Of a DNA stretch of 64,000 nucleotides, positions 48,723 to 58,566 are shown in pieces. Below the pieces are notes generated by a model that ran no database searches, was not told the origin of the DNA, and worked only from the letters and a program-made list of their open reading frames with translations. The DNA lies in contig NZ_BBWQ01000011.1 of the NCBI RefSeq assembly GCF_001463885.1, positions 411,568-475,567 of the forward strand. The letters run 5' to 3'. The position numbers and the translations under genes were made by a program. Numbering within the stretch: the first letter of the stretch is position 1; each line of letters opens with the position of its first letter. The DNA comes from Aureimonas altamirensis (GTDB lineage Bacteria > Pseudomonadota > Alphaproteobacteria > Rhizobiales > Rhizobiaceae).

Positions 48723-50981
48723 TCAGAGAAAGCTTTGCGGATCCACGTCCACCTGCACCTGGACAGAGCCGCGCGGCTTCGGCGCTGCCGCAAACAGCGC
48801 CCGCAGGTAGGCCTGCATCGATTCCTGCCGTGGCCCATGGCACAGAAGACGGAAGCGATGGCGCCCGCGCAGCACGGCCAAGGGCGCCTCGGCCGGGCCG
48901 AGCACCTCGATCCCACCGTCTCCCGGCGCGGCGGCGCGCAGGGCGCGGCCGTATTCTTCCGCCTCGCGGCGCGTTGCGGCGGAAACGATGATCGCGGCCA
49001 GCCGGCCGAAGGGCGGCATCAGCGCCCGCTCCCGCTCCGTCACCTCGCGGGCATAGAACCGTTCGGCATCGCCGCTGGCGATGGCCTGCATGACCGGGTG
49101 TTCAGGCTGCCATGTCTGGATCAGCCCACGGCTGGCGCGTCCCGTGCGCCCCGCCCGGCCCGTCACCTGATGCAGAAGCTGGAAGGTCCGTTCGGCGGCG
49201 CGCGGATCGCCGTTGGAAAGGCCGAGATCGGCATCGATGGCGCCGACAAGCGTCATCAGCGGGAAGTGGTGCCCCTTGGCGACGAGCTGCGTGCCGATGA
49301 CGATGTCCGCCTCGCCCTCGGCGATGGCGTCCAGCTCGCGGCGCATGCGCCGCGCTCCGCCCGGCAGGTCGGACGACAGGAGGACCGTGCGCGCATCGGG
49401 ATAGCGTTCCAGCATCTCCTCGGCGATTCGCTCGACGCCCGGCCCGCACGGCACAAGATGGTCCACCGTGCCGCATTCGGGGCAGGCCTCGGGCCGCTTT
49501 TCGCTGTAGCCGCAGTGATGACAGACGAGCTGGCCGCGCAGCCGATGGTCGACCAGCCAGGTCGAGCACTGCTTGCACTGGAAGCGATGCCCGCAGGACC
49601 GGCACAGGGTGAGCGGCGCGTAGCCGCGTCGGTTGAGGAACAGGAGCGCCTGCTCGCCGCGCCGGACCGTTTCCTCGATGGCGGTGGCCAGCACCGGCGA
49701 CACGAAGCGGCCGCGCTCGGGCGGGTGACGGCGCATATCGATGAGCGACAGTGCCGGCAACGCGGCGGATTCGAAGCGCGCGCCGAGGCGCAGATGGCCG
49801 TAACGGCCCTGCGCGGCGTTGACCCGGGTTTCCACCGAAGGCGTGGCCGATGCCAGCACCAGCGGCACCTTTTCGAGCGAGGCGCGCACCACGGCCATGT
49901 CGCGCGCATGATAGAAGGTGCGGTCTTCCTGCTTGTAGGCCGGGTCATGTTCCTCGTCGATGATGACGAGGCCGAGATCCTCGAACGGCAGGAACAGCGC
50001 GGAACGCGCGCCGGCGACCACCCGCACCCTGCCCTCCGCAACCTGCCGCCAGACCTTTTCACGCATGCGCGGCGGCGCATCCGAGTGCCATTCGGCGGGG
50101 GGCGCGCCGAACCGCGCGTGGAAACGGTCGATGAAGGCCTGCGTCAGCGCGATCTCGGGCAGGAGGATCAGAACCTGGCGCCCGGCATCGAGCGCCGCGG
50201 CCACCGCTTCGAAATAGACTTCCGTCTTGCCGGAGCCGGTGACGCCCTCCAGCAGCGTCGTGGAAAACCCGCCGTCCCGCACGGTCTGCGCCAGGCTGGC
50301 GGCTGCGTCCGCCTGTGCCTCGCTCAGTTTTGCGCGGCCATAGGCCGTATCCGGCGCGGCCACGGCCGGCGGGGGCGGCAGGCGCACAGGCTCGAACACG
50401 CCCTGCCGCACCAGGCCATCGACGACCGTGCTGGACACGCCGGCCGCGTGGGCAAGGCCGGACCGCGTCCATACGGGGTGTTCTTCGGCAGCCGCCAGAA
50501 CGCGCGTGCGGGCCGGCGTCAGCCTGTCCGGACGGGCAGAGGCAAGCTGCAGCCCGTCGATCATCGGTTCCGGGTCGAATGCGGTCGGAGAGCGCAGCGC
50601 CATCCGCACGACGAGGCCGGGCGGCGACAGGGTGTAAGCGGCAACCCAGTCGATGAATCGCCGCATCGCCGGCTTGAGCGGCGGACAGTCGAACACGTGG
50701 GAAACGGCGCGCAACCGCTTGGGGTCGATGCCATCCGCCGTTTGGTCCCAGACGACACCGGCTACGGTGCGCGGCCCCAGCGGAACGGCAACGATGCTGC
50801 CGGGCGGAGCTTCGACCCCGTCCGGCAATGCGTAGGAGTATGGCCTGTCGGACGGCACGGGAACCAGCACAGACACGGTGCGCACCGCCGGCTCGGCATC
50901 CTCGCCGAACAGGCTGGCGACGGCCGAATGCGCCGCCTGTCTGCGGTATCGCGCCTGACCTGTCTTTGTGGGTTCGTCCAT
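48723..50981 (-). CDS. priA: Primosomal protein N', replication restart helicase
   Basis: A 752-residue PriA. It has the N-terminal 3'-OH binding domain, helicase motif I GVTGSGKTEVY, motif II DEEHD, and the zinc region with CRSCGH, CKQC, CHHCGY and CPEC. It ends with the helicase C domain (GTQLVAKGHHFP, VTGRAGRTGR). It reloads DnaB at collapsed forks. Confidence 0.97.
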   Translation of the reverse strand: MDEPTKTGQARYRRQAAHSAVASLFGEDAEPAVRTVSVLVPVPSDRPYSYALPDGVEAPPGSIVAVPLGPRTVAGVVWDQTADGIDPKRLRAVSHVFDCPPLKPAMRRFIDWVAAYTLSPPGLVVRMALRSPTAFDPEPMIDGLQLASARPDRLTPARTRVLAAAEEHPVWTRSGLAHAAGVSSTVVDGLVRQGVFEPVRLPPPPAVAAPDTAYGRAKLSEAQADAAASLAQTVRDGGFSTTLLEGVTGSGKTEVYFEAVAAALDAGRQVLILLPEIALTQAFIDRFHARFGAPPAEWHSDAPPRMREKVWRQVAEGRVRVVAGARSALFLPFEDLGLVIIDEEHDPAYKQEDRTFYHARDMAVVRASLEKVPLVLASATPSVETRVNAAQGRYGHLRLGARFESAALPALSLIDMRRHPPERGRFVSPVLATAIEETVRRGEQALLFLNRRGYAPLTLCRSCGHRFQCKQCSTWLVDHRLRGQLVCHHCGYSEKRPEACPECGTVDHLVPCGPGVERIAEEMLERYPDARTVLLSSDLPGGARRMRRELDAIAEGEADIVIGTQLVAKGHHFPLMTLVGAIDADLGLSNGDPRAAERTFQLLHQVTGRAGRTGRASRGLIQTWQPEHPVMQAIASGDAERFYAREVTERERALMPPFGRLAAIIVSAATRREAEEYGRALRAAAPGDGGIEVLGPAEAPLAVLRGRHRFRLLCHGPRQESMQAYLRALFAAAPKPRGSVQVQVDVDPQSFL

Positions 50982-51009
50982 GCCCGCTGAGGTAACGATT
51001 GCAGGCGGC

Positions 51010-51038
51010 GATGAAAAGAGGGCGGCGTGGCGCCGCCC
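51010..51038 (-). terminator. Terminator of dps
   Basis: A perfect 8-bp stem (GGGCGGCG/CGCCGCCC, loop of three) at 51020-51038 is followed on the minus strand by TCTTTTCATC. It lies 4 bases after the dps stop. Confidence 0.7.
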
Positions 51039-51042
51039 CTGC

Positions 51043-51546
51043 TCAAGCGTGCTGGAAGTGGCTTTCCAGGAAGTAGAGCGACTTGTCGATGCCGCGTCCG
51101 ACCGCGGTGAAAAGATCGGCCGTCAGGTCGTCGCCGGCCTCGTCCGCCTCCTTGATGGCGTCGCGCAGAGCGCCGCCCCAGGTGGCGTAATTATCGGCGA
51201 GGCGCTTGAGATGCCCCATCGAATCGACGAGATCGAGCGGGTAAGGCTCGAGAAGCGACGCCTGCGATGCGGCCTGTACGGTACCCCGCGCCTGGCCGCC
51301 GAGTGCGGTGAGCCGCTCGGCGATGGAGTCGACATACTCCTCGGCCTCTTCGTGCAACTGGTCGAACAGCAGGTGCACCGACATGAAATTCGGTCCCTTG
51401 ACGTTCCAGTGCGCCTGTTTGGCGGAATAGGCGAGGTCGATGGACGAGGCCAGATGCTTTTGCAGCAGCTCGACCATGGAGGTCCTCAGGTTTTCGTTCA
51501 TGGAATTCTTGGTGGGGTGCAGGGTCACCTGCGGCTTCTTCGCCAT
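51043..51546 (-). CDS. dps: Dps family DNA-binding ferritin-like protein
   Basis: A 167-residue Dps. The ferroxidase ligands are in AHWNVKGPNFMSVHLLFDQLHEEAEEYVDSIAERL. The N-terminal tail has several lysines and arginines, which may contact DNA. It stores iron as a 12-mer and protects DNA from peroxide. It is a single gene, with its own terminator. Confidence 0.95.
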   Translation of the reverse strand: MAKKPQVTLHPTKNSMNENLRTSMVELLQKHLASSIDLAYSAKQAHWNVKGPNFMSVHLLFDQLHEEAEEYVDSIAERLTALGGQARGTVQAASQASLLEPYPLDLVDSMGHLKRLADNYATWGGALRDAIKEADEAGDDLTADLFTAVGRGIDKSLYFLESHFQHA

Positions 51547-51623
51547 GATGTCATGTCCCTTGGCTGTCTGGCGGACCTAACGCCCGCTTCTGCCTAGAAC
51601 CGTCATGGCGGCGCTGAGTTCCT

Positions 51624-52139
51624 TCAAGGCTCTCCGGCTTCGCGCCGTCGTTCGCCGCGCGCCGCGGCCGCCTGCACCAGCGCCTCCAGCGAGGTCCGCA
51701 TCTCTTCCCATTCGCGGCGGTCGCCGCTCATGCCGTAGCGCTCCGCGAGCGAGAAGGGCGAGATGTAGCCGATCCTGGTGCTGCCGCCATCGTCCCAGAC
51801 CAGTATCCGCTGCGGAAGATCGATGGCGAGTTGCCGGTTTTCCTTCATCAGCGGGGTCGACAGTTTCGGCTTGGCAAATATGACGACCGTGGTCGGCGCG
51901 ATGGTCTCCCCCACCTGCCGTGCGGCATCCTGATGGTCGATCACCGCCAGCACGACCGAACCCGAGCGCACCACCGCATCTTCCAGCCGCCGCGTCGTTT
52001 CCGCAACGTCGTGCCGGCTTTGCCGCACCACCCATTCATCCGCGGCCTCGGCGCGTCCGGCGACAAGAGAGACGGCCAGAAGGACGAGGGCCAGAAGGCC
52101 TCGACAGGATCGGGTCAAGCCGGCGGTCCATCTCCACAT
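51624..52139 (-). CDS. Exported DUF302 domain protein
   Basis: A 171-residue protein with a signal peptide (about 1-32, ending in AEAAD) and a DUF302 domain: SRHDVAETTRRLEDAVVRSGSVVLAVIDHQDAARQVGETIAPTTVVIFAKPKLSTPLM, followed by LPQRILVWDDGGSTRIGYISP. The family function is unknown. It lies downstream of msrA on the same strand. Confidence 0.85.
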   Translation of the reverse strand: MWRWTAGLTRSCRGLLALVLLAVSLVAGRAEAADEWVVRQSRHDVAETTRRLEDAVVRSGSVVLAVIDHQDAARQVGETIAPTTVVIFAKPKLSTPLMKENRQLAIDLPQRILVWDDGGSTRIGYISPFSLAERYGMSGDRREWEEMRTSLEALVQAAAARGERRREAGEP

Positions 52140-52166
52140 GCGGCTCTGGTGCTCCTCCGGTTGGCG

Positions 52167-52778
52167 TCAGTGGCTTGCCGGCAGACCGGCAAAGGCGCGC
52201 TCGCCCCACACGGCCCGCAGCGCCCGATCGCGCCCGCAACCGACGCGATAGGCCTCATAGCGTACGGGATTATTCTTTGCGAAGTCCTGATGGTAGTCTT
52301 CTGCGGCATAGAAGGGCAAGGCAGGAAGTATCTGCGTGGCCACGTCCTGTCCAAGCTCTTTGCGGACCGAATCTCTGGAAGCTTCGGCAGCCGCCTTTTC
52401 GGCGGGCGATGACGTGAATACCGCCGTGCGATACTGCGAGCCCTTGTCGCAGAACTGGCCGTTCGGATCGGTCGGGTCGATCGAATGCCAGAAGGCGTTC
52501 AGCAGAGCTTCATAGGTTACCTGCTGCGGATCGTACGTCACCTGCACCGCTTCCATGTGCCCGGTATCGCCGGCAATGACCTGCGGATAGGTCGGGTTCT
52601 GCGTCTTGCCGCCGGTGAACCCGGAGACGGCCGAAACCACACCGGGAATCGATTCCAGATGCGATTCCACCGACCAGAAACACCCGCCGGCAAAGACGGC
52701 GGTCTGTTCGGCGGCCATGGCGGTTCCGCCGGCCAGCGAGGCGGCGAGCCCGAAGGCGAATGCGATACGACTTGGCAT
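52167..52778 (-). CDS. msrA: Exported peptide methionine sulfoxide reductase MsrA
   Basis: A 203-residue MsrA. The catalytic motif GGCFWSVESHLESIPGVVSAVSGFTGG follows a signal peptide (about residues 1-21), so it probably works in the periplasm, unlike the usual cytoplasmic MsrA. Later segments YPQVIAGDTGHMEAVQVTYDP and SQYRTAVFTSS are typical. A further cysteine (GCGRD) near the C-terminus may be the resolving residue. ATG at 52778 has GGAGG upstream. Confidence 0.92.
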   Translation of the reverse strand: MPSRIAFAFGLAASLAGGTAMAAEQTAVFAGGCFWSVESHLESIPGVVSAVSGFTGGKTQNPTYPQVIAGDTGHMEAVQVTYDPQQVTYEALLNAFWHSIDPTDPNGQFCDKGSQYRTAVFTSSPAEKAAAEASRDSVRKELGQDVATQILPALPFYAAEDYHQDFAKNNPVRYEAYRVGCGRDRALRAVWGERAFAGLPASH

Positions 52779-52852
52779 GCCTGCCTCCACGAAATTCGAT
52801 CGAGGCGGCATGCTCGCCGTACTTTACGCCGAAGTGAAGGCCGAAACGACAA

Positions 52853-52875
52853 CGCCGCCGGCATGGCCGACGGCG
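52853..52875 (-). terminator. Possible terminator of sdhB
   Basis: A 9-bp stem with one mismatch (CGCCGCCGG/CCGACGGCG, loop CATGG) is followed on the minus strand by TTGTCGTTTC. It lies 28 bases after the sdhB stop. Confidence 0.45.
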
Positions 52876-52903
52876 TCACCTGCACTTTGCGGGTGCGGAA
52901 GGG

Positions 52904-53683
52904 TCAGACGCGCCGCTCGACCATCATCTTCTTGATCTCGGCGATCGCCTTCGCCGGGTTCAGGCCCTTCGGGCAGGTCTGCGTGCAGTTCATGATGGTA
53001 TGGCAGCGATACAGCCGGAACGGATCCTCGAGATTGTCGAGCCGCTCGCCGGTTGCCTCATCGCGGGAATCGATCAACCAGCGGTACGCCTGCAGCAGCA
53101 CGGCCGGACCGAGATAGCGGTCGCCATTCCACCAATAGGACGGGCACGAGGTCTGGCAGCAGAAGCAGAGAATGCACTCGTAGAGGCCGTCCAGCTTCTC
53201 GCGGTCTGCGTGGCTCTGCCGCCATTCCTTTTCGGGAGCCGGCGTTTCCGTCTTCAGCCAGGGCTCGATCGAGCGCAACTGGGCATAGGGCACCGTCAGG
53301 TCGGGTACGAGATCCTTGACGACAGGCATATGCGGCAGCGGGTAGATCTTCACCGCGCCCGACACCTCGTCCATGCCCTTGGTGCAGGCAAGCGTGTTGG
53401 TGCCGTCGATATTCATGGCGCAGGACCCGCAAATGCCCTCGCGGCAGGAACGGCGCAGCGTCAGCGTGGCGTCGACATTGTTCTTGATCCAAAGAAGGGC
53501 ATCCAGAACCATCGGCCCGCAATCGTCGAGATCGACGTAATAGGTGTCGATTCGCGGATTTGCCCCGTCATCCGGCGACCAGCGGTAAACGGCGAATTCG
53601 CGCACATTTGCCGTGCCCTGGGGCTTCGGCCAGACCTTACCCTTCGATGGCCGGGAATTCCGGGGGAGGCTGAGTTCGACCAT
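52904..53683 (-). CDS. sdhB: Succinate dehydrogenase iron-sulfur subunit
   Basis: A 259-residue SdhB. The [2Fe-2S] site is [21 protein letters not shown], and the [4Fe-4S]/[3Fe-4S] region is [12 protein letters not shown] and [17 protein letters not shown]. It passes electrons from SdhA to ubiquinone in the TCA cycle. It is on the same strand as sdhCDA but separated from sdhA by three unrelated genes. Confidence 0.98.
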   Translation of the reverse strand: MVELSLPRNSRPSKGKVWPKPQGTANVREFAVYRWSPDDGANPRIDTYYVDLDDCGPMVLDALLWIKNNVDATLTLRRSCREGICGSCAMNIDGTNTLACTKGMDEVSGAVKIYPLPHMPVVKDLVPDLTVPYAQLRSIEPWLKTETPAPEKEWRQSHADREKLDGLYECILCFCCQTSCPSYWWNGDRYLGPAVLLQAYRWLIDSRDEATGERLDNLEDPFRLYRCHTIMNCTQTCPKGLNPAKAIAEIKKMMVERRV

Positions 53684-53785
53684 GGACCTGTCCTGAACGT
53701 ATCTCTGAAAGCCCTGAAGGTGCTTTTAGAATGGGCCTAAACATAAAAATTTCGCAGCGCAACAGGCTTGCGTAATTCAATCGGT

Positions 53786-54946
53786 TCATCCCATCGGCAG
53801 TCCCGGATAAATGCCGAAGGACCGCGATCCGGAGCGCGCGTCCGCCGCCACTGCCAGCCGCACCGCCTCTACCGTGCCGGGCGCGACCAGCTTCATCTCC
53901 TCGCCCATCTCCGCCGCATCCACCAGGGTACGGCTCAACGTCGCCGGCACGCCGAGATCGCGGATCGCTCCGATGCCGTTGCCGATACGGGCCGCCGGGT
54001 CCGCCTTGCCGATGTCGTGGATATGGACCGACAGGACGCGCCCGGGAAAGCGCCGGGCGATGTCATGGTAGATGGCCGTGTCTTCCTGCCCCGAGTCGCC
54101 GATCAGGATGAATGGCAGGTCCGGATAGGCCGACAGGAGCTGCTCGATCATCCGGACCTTGTGGCCGTTATGCCGCCTCAGGATCCAGTCCAGCCCGTCG
54201 CCGGACAGGTTGCGCAGCAGCATCGGACCGCGCGGGATGCCGCGCAGCGCCATGAACCGGTCGTACAGGTCGAACAGGTTCCACGGGCTGGACGAAACGT
54301 AGAAGATCGGGTTCGTCTCGGGTCCGTCCGCGCCATCGGCGAGTGCGCGATAGAATTCCGCGACACCGGGAAACGCCACGCGGCTTTCGGGCGAGTTGGC
54401 CGTCACGATGCGCCAATGCTTGATGATCTCGCTGGCGCCCGTATGGACGATCGTGTCGTCGATGTCGGACACGATGACGAAGCGTGCGCGCGGCGATACG
54501 ACACGCACCAGCCCTTCGCCGGCCAGCGTCACCGGCGCATAGCCGGGCGCGTGTTCCAGCGACAGATTGACCGTCATCCAGGGCGCGTGGTCCGGCGGGG
54601 CGGCATCCGCCGCCACCTCGAAATAGCCCCCATGGTCGCTGAAGGCGACGCCGGACGCTGCGCCGGCCCGCCAGCGCACGCGCGCGCCTGCGATCTCGTC
54701 GGTCTCATACCGCTTGAATGTCAGCCACAGATTGTGCAGCGCCGAGGTGGTATGGGGTGCCGAGACGACACCTTCGTCTTCCAGCACCCGGCCCCGCAGC
54801 CACAAGCCTCCCTGGCCGGTAAAGCCGAGATAGGGCATCAGCATGGGCGGATCGATGAAGCCGAGCCGTCGCTTCACGGCGAAACGCGATGCGCGCCAGG
54901 TACGCCCGATGGTTGTTGCTATCCGCCGCGACACTCCAGACTTCAT
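53786..54946 (-). CDS. App1-type phosphatidate phosphatase domain protein
   Basis: A 386-residue protein of the DUF2183/App1 catalytic family. The HAD-like motif is VSDIDDTIVHTGASEIIKHW; further conserved segments are FYVSSSPWNLFDLYDRFMALRGIPRGPMLLRN and FILIGDSGQEDTAIYHDIARRFPGRV. In yeast, App1 converts phosphatidate to diacylglycerol; the bacterial substrate is not established. No signal peptide is clear. Confidence 0.88.
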   Translation of the reverse strand: MKSGVSRRIATTIGRTWRASRFAVKRRLGFIDPPMLMPYLGFTGQGGLWLRGRVLEDEGVVSAPHTTSALHNLWLTFKRYETDEIAGARVRWRAGAASGVAFSDHGGYFEVAADAAPPDHAPWMTVNLSLEHAPGYAPVTLAGEGLVRVVSPRARFVIVSDIDDTIVHTGASEIIKHWRIVTANSPESRVAFPGVAEFYRALADGADGPETNPIFYVSSSPWNLFDLYDRFMALRGIPRGPMLLRNLSGDGLDWILRRHNGHKVRMIEQLLSAYPDLPFILIGDSGQEDTAIYHDIARRFPGRVLSVHIHDIGKADPAARIGNGIGAIRDLGVPATLSRTLVDAAEMGEEMKLVAPGTVEAVRLAVAADARSGSRSFGIYPGLPMG

Positions 54947-54988
54947 GAAATCCGACTTAGCAGATGGATCGTGCCGCTGAAAGTGCGC

Positions 54989-55399
54989 CTAGCCCGGTAA
55001 AGGCGGGGCGTCCGCATCGAATGTGCCGCCGTGGCAGGTTCGCATCGTATCGTTGAGGAAAGTGAAGATCGCCTGCTGGTCGGGCTGGCTGACCCGGCCA
55101 TCCGACAGCATCCTGTCTGCAGCCGGCGGCGAAACGGCGGTCGCCACCAGATAGTCGCGCTGGGGAGCGGACAGTTGCGTCTGCGACCGCTCGGCAAGGC
55201 AGCGGCAGGCCTGCGGCGACATATCCTTCATCTGGACGCCGCACAGGCCGGCGATAAGGCCAACCTCGTCGCCCTCGCCCGGTGTCGGAAACATCTGCTG
55301 CGGCGGCGCGCCGCCGTCCTGCGCCCCGGCCGGGCCCATTGCCAGCGCCAGAGCGCCTGCGCACAGAGCCAGTGTCAGGATATTCCAGTCATGTCGCAC
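54989..55399 (-). CDS. Exported hypothetical protein with paired cysteines
   Basis: A 136-residue protein with a signal peptide (about residues 1-26, ending AGAQ). The mature part contains GLCGVQMKDMSPQACRCLAERS and a late Cys in MRTCHGG; four cysteines suggest two disulfides. GTG at 55399 has GGGAGG upstream. I do not recognise the family. It lies between the App1-like and glycosyltransferase genes, on the same strand. Confidence 0.65.
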   Translation of the reverse strand: MRHDWNILTLALCAGALALAMGPAGAQDGGAPPQQMFPTPGEGDEVGLIAGLCGVQMKDMSPQACRCLAERSQTQLSAPQRDYLVATAVSPPAADRMLSDGRVSQPDQQAIFTFLNDTMRTCHGGTFDADAPPLPG

Positions 55400-55466
55400 T
55401 ACCGCATCCTCCCGGAACGGCGCCCCCGGGAAGAAATGCTAATCCGTGGGGAAGTTTTGTCAAAGC

Positions 55467-56267
55467 CTACCAGCGATAATTGCGCGGCACGCCGCCACCG
55501 CGCAGGGCCCACGCCCACAGGCCGACGCGCAACCGGCCGCGCACCCGCGCCTGCCGCAGGAACGGCATCAGCCCGCGCTGGCGGCGCAGGCGGCTGCGGT
55601 CGTAGCTTTCCGCGATGACACTGGGCGCGTCGGCCTGCCGGATCGGCAGGGGCGATACATAGGCGACATCGCAACCGTGCATTGATGGATTGGCGAGATA
55701 ATCGTCGAACGGCATGAGATCGCGCCCTGCCGCCGCGATCAGCCTTTCGGCAGCCCGGCGTGTCACGACATAGGCTGCCGAGCCGGACGACGGCTTCAGC
55801 GAGCGGACAAGCGTTTCCGCGCCAAGCGAGGCCATTTTGACGGCCGGCCGCGAGCCGGACAGGCGGATCGCTTCCAGACGCACCACGTCGAAGGGGGTGT
55901 CGAGGCCGCACAGCGCTTCGAGCACCGGTGCCGTGCGCGGACCGGGCACCGCGTCATCCTCCAGAATGAGGGCAAGCTCGTGCTCACCGGACAGGAAGCA
56001 GCGCAGCGCAACGATATGGCTGGCGAAGCAGGCCTCCTGCACGAGCAGGTATTCGCGGCCCCGCACCGTGCTGTAGCCCAGCCCGGCAGGCGGCAGGGCA
56101 ATGGACAGGCCACGTGTATCCAGCACCGCCTGCGGTTGCAGGCGGGCATCCAGCGCCGGCACGCGCTTGAGCGGGTAAGGCAAAGGGGAGAACGCTGCGG
56201 CCAGCGCCTGCCAGCGCTCTGGAGAGCGATTCAGATTGATGGCGTAGATGCCGAGCGAACGTTTCAT
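55467..56267 (-). CDS. Glycosyltransferase family 25 (LOS biosynthesis type)
   Basis: A 266-residue protein. GIYAINLNRSPERWQALAAAF at the N-terminus, ACFASHIVALRCFLSGEHELALILEDDAV (with the acidic EDD nucleotide-sugar/metal motif) and SSGSAAYVVTRRAAERLI match GT25. The family adds galactose or related sugars to lipooligosaccharide. It starts 51 bases after the sdhA stop on the same strand. Confidence 0.87.
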   Translation of the reverse strand: MKRSLGIYAINLNRSPERWQALAAAFSPLPYPLKRVPALDARLQPQAVLDTRGLSIALPPAGLGYSTVRGREYLLVQEACFASHIVALRCFLSGEHELALILEDDAVPGPRTAPVLEALCGLDTPFDVVRLEAIRLSGSRPAVKMASLGAETLVRSLKPSSGSAAYVVTRRAAERLIAAAGRDLMPFDDYLANPSMHGCDVAYVSPLPIRQADAPSVIAESYDRSRLRRQRGLMPFLRQARVRGRLRVGLWAWALRGGGVPRNYRW

Positions 56268-56318
56268 GCAACCTCGCTGCCGCGGCCGGGCACGGATGGC
56301 CCGGCCGTGGACGCGATG

Positions 56319-58169
56319 TCAGTACACCCGCTTCTTCGGCTTGATGTACTCGATCTCGTTCGACAGCGTGTAGGTGTGAACCGGCCGGTCCGCAAGCTGC
56401 ACCGTCTTGCCCGCCATGTCGGCGAAGGCCAGCGTGTGCTTCATCCAGTTCTGGTCGTCGCGATCGGGGAAATCCTCGCGGGCATGTGCGCCGCGCGATT
56501 CCTGGCGGGCCAGGGCGGAATCCATCGTCACCACCGCCTGGCAGATCAGATTGTCGTATTCCAGCGTCTCGACAAGGTCGGTATTCCAGATCAGCGAGCG
56601 ATCCGTCACCTGGACGTCTTCGGAATTGGCCCACACCTCGTGGATCTTGTGATGGCCTTCTTCCAGCACCTCGCCGGTGCGGAAGACGGCGCAGTTGTTC
56701 TGCATCGTCTTCTGCATGGCAAGGCGAAGCTGCGCCGTCGGCGTGCCGCCCTTGGCGTTGCGGAAGCGGTCCAGCCGCGACACGGCAAGATCGCCGGCAT
56801 CGGCCGGCAGCGGTGCCTGGGATGCCCCGGCCTCTACCGTCTCGACGCAGCGCAACGCGGCGGCGCGGCCGAAGACCACGAGATCGATGAGCGAATTGGA
56901 GCCGAGGCGGTTGGCTCCGTGCACCGACACGCAGGCTGCCTCGCCCACGGCCATCAGGCCCTGCACCACGGTATCCGGGTTGCCGTTCCGCAGCGTCAGC
57001 ACTTCGCCGTGGTAGTTGGTCGGGATGCCGCCCATGTTGTAGTGGACGGTCGGCAGGACGGGGATCGGCTCCTTCGTCACGTCAACCCCGGCGAAGATGC
57101 GGGCGCTTTCCGAAATACCGGGCAGGCGCTCGTGCAGGATCTTCGGATCCAGATGGTCGAGGTGCAGGAAGATGTGGTCCTTGCCCTTGCCGACGCCGCG
57201 GCCCTCGCGGATCTCCATCGTCATCGAGCGCGAGACGACGTCGCGCGACGCCAGGTCCTTGGCGGACGGCGCGTACCGCTCCATGAAGCGCTCACCCTCC
57301 GAATTCGTCAGGTAGCCGCCTTCGCCGCGCGCGCCCTCGGTGATCAGGCAGCCTGCGCCGTAGATACCGGTGGGGTGGAACTGCACGAACTCCATGTCCT
57401 GCAGCGGCAGGCCGGCACGCAGCACCATGGCATTGCCGTCGCCGGTGCAGGTGTGGGCCGACGTCGCCGAGAAATAGGCGCGGCCATAGCCGCCGGTGGC
57501 GAGGATCGTCTTCTGGGCGCGGAACCGATGCAGCGTGCCGTCATCGAGGCAAAGCGCCACGACGCCACGGCAGACGCCATCGGAATCCATGATCAGATCG
57601 ATCGCGAAATACTCGATGAAGAATTCCGACGCGTAGCGCAGCGACTGGCCGTACAGCGTATGCAGGATGGCATGGCCGGTGCGGTCGGCGGCGGCGCAGG
57701 TGCGCTGGGCGGGGGGCCCCTCGCCGAAATCGGTTGTCATGCCGCCGAAGGGGCGCTGGTAGATCTTGCCATCCTGCGTCCGCGAGAAGGGCACGCCGAA
57801 ATGCTCCAGCTCGTAGACGGCGGCGGGCGCGTTGCGCACCAGATACTCGATGGCGTCCTGGTCGCCCAGCCAGTCCGAGCCCTTGACGGTATCGAACATG
57901 TGCCAGCGCCAGTTGTCCGGCCCCATATTGCCGAGAGAGGCGGCGACGCCGCCCTGCGCGGCCACGGTATGCGAGCGGGTCGGGAATACCTTGGTGATGC
58001 AGGCGGTGCGCAGGCCGGCCTGGGCGGCGCCCAGTGTGGCGCGCAGGCCGGCGCCGCCGGCCCCCACCACGACGACATCGAACGTATGGTCGGTGAAGGT
58101 GTAGGCGGCGCCGTTGGCGGCAGGCGCGACGCGATGGGGTTGTGCTTTGCCGTTTGGTGTGTCGGCCAT
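56319..58169 (-). CDS. sdhA: Succinate dehydrogenase flavoprotein subunit
   Basis: A 616-residue SdhA. Visible are the FAD dinucleotide-binding motif [18 protein letters not shown], the FAD-attachment region [16 protein letters not shown], and the active-site segments [23 protein letters not shown] and [20 protein letters not shown] at 58169 has GGAG upstream, while the longer start is a TTG. It oxidises succinate to fumarate. Confidence 0.98.
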   Translation of the reverse strand: MADTPNGKAQPHRVAPAANGAAYTFTDHTFDVVVVGAGGAGLRATLGAAQAGLRTACITKVFPTRSHTVAAQGGVAASLGNMGPDNWRWHMFDTVKGSDWLGDQDAIEYLVRNAPAAVYELEHFGVPFSRTQDGKIYQRPFGGMTTDFGEGPPAQRTCAAADRTGHAILHTLYGQSLRYASEFFIEYFAIDLIMDSDGVCRGVVALCLDDGTLHRFRAQKTILATGGYGRAYFSATSAHTCTGDGNAMVLRAGLPLQDMEFVQFHPTGIYGAGCLITEGARGEGGYLTNSEGERFMERYAPSAKDLASRDVVSRSMTMEIREGRGVGKGKDHIFLHLDHLDPKILHERLPGISESARIFAGVDVTKEPIPVLPTVHYNMGGIPTNYHGEVLTLRNGNPDTVVQGLMAVGEAACVSVHGANRLGSNSLIDLVVFGRAAALRCVETVEAGASQAPLPADAGDLAVSRLDRFRNAKGGTPTAQLRLAMQKTMQNNCAVFRTGEVLEEGHHKIHEVWANSEDVQVTDRSLIWNTDLVETLEYDNLICQAVVTMDSALARQESRGAHAREDFPDRDDQNWMKHTLAFADMAGKTVQLADRPVHTYTLSNEIEYIKPKKRVY

Positions 58170-58174
58170 ATCGT

Positions 58175-58552
58175 TCAAGCTCCGAAGCTCAGCCGCACGA
58201 TCGCGTAGAGACTAGCGAGCGCGATGGCGGCCGAGAAGAATGTGCTGGCGAGGATGGCGAGGATGCGCGCTGCGCCGTGCAGATAGTCCTCGATCACGAT
58301 CTGCATGCCGAGGCGCATGTGGATGGCAGCAGAAGTGATGGTGGCTGCCATCGCGATGCCGACGAAGGGGTTGCCGAAGGCTGCCCGCACATCCGCGTAA
58401 GTGCCGGAAGACAGGCGCACAACGAGGATTAGGAAGAAGGTGACGAGGAACAGGTTGGCGACGGCGGTAACCCGCTGCATCCAGAAGTGGCCCGTGCCCT
58501 CCTTGGCCGAGCCGAGCCCGCGTACCCTGCCGAGAGGCGTTCTCATGTCCAT
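58175..58552 (-). CDS. sdhD: Succinate dehydrogenase membrane anchor subunit
   Basis: A 125-residue protein with three membrane helices. [29 protein letters not shown] at the N-terminus and [17 protein letters not shown] in the middle (heme and quinone region) are typical of alphaproteobacterial SdhD. ATG at 58552 follows GGAGAG; the long upstream extension overlaps sdhC and is rejected. Confidence 0.94.
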   Translation of the reverse strand: MDMRTPLGRVRGLGSAKEGTGHFWMQRVTAVANLFLVTFFLILVVRLSSGTYADVRAAFGNPFVGIAMAATITSAAIHMRLGMQIVIEDYLHGAARILAILASTFFSAAIALASLYAIVRLSFGA

Positions 58553-58566
58553 GATCCGCTCTCCTG

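Noticed and set aside
48675..50990. 771-codon open frame antisense to priA
   Set aside because: A shadow of priA, whose helicase and zinc motifs are clear on the minus strand.
55980..58208. 742-codon open frame antisense to sdhA
   Set aside because: A shadow frame; sdhA is unmistakable on the other strand.
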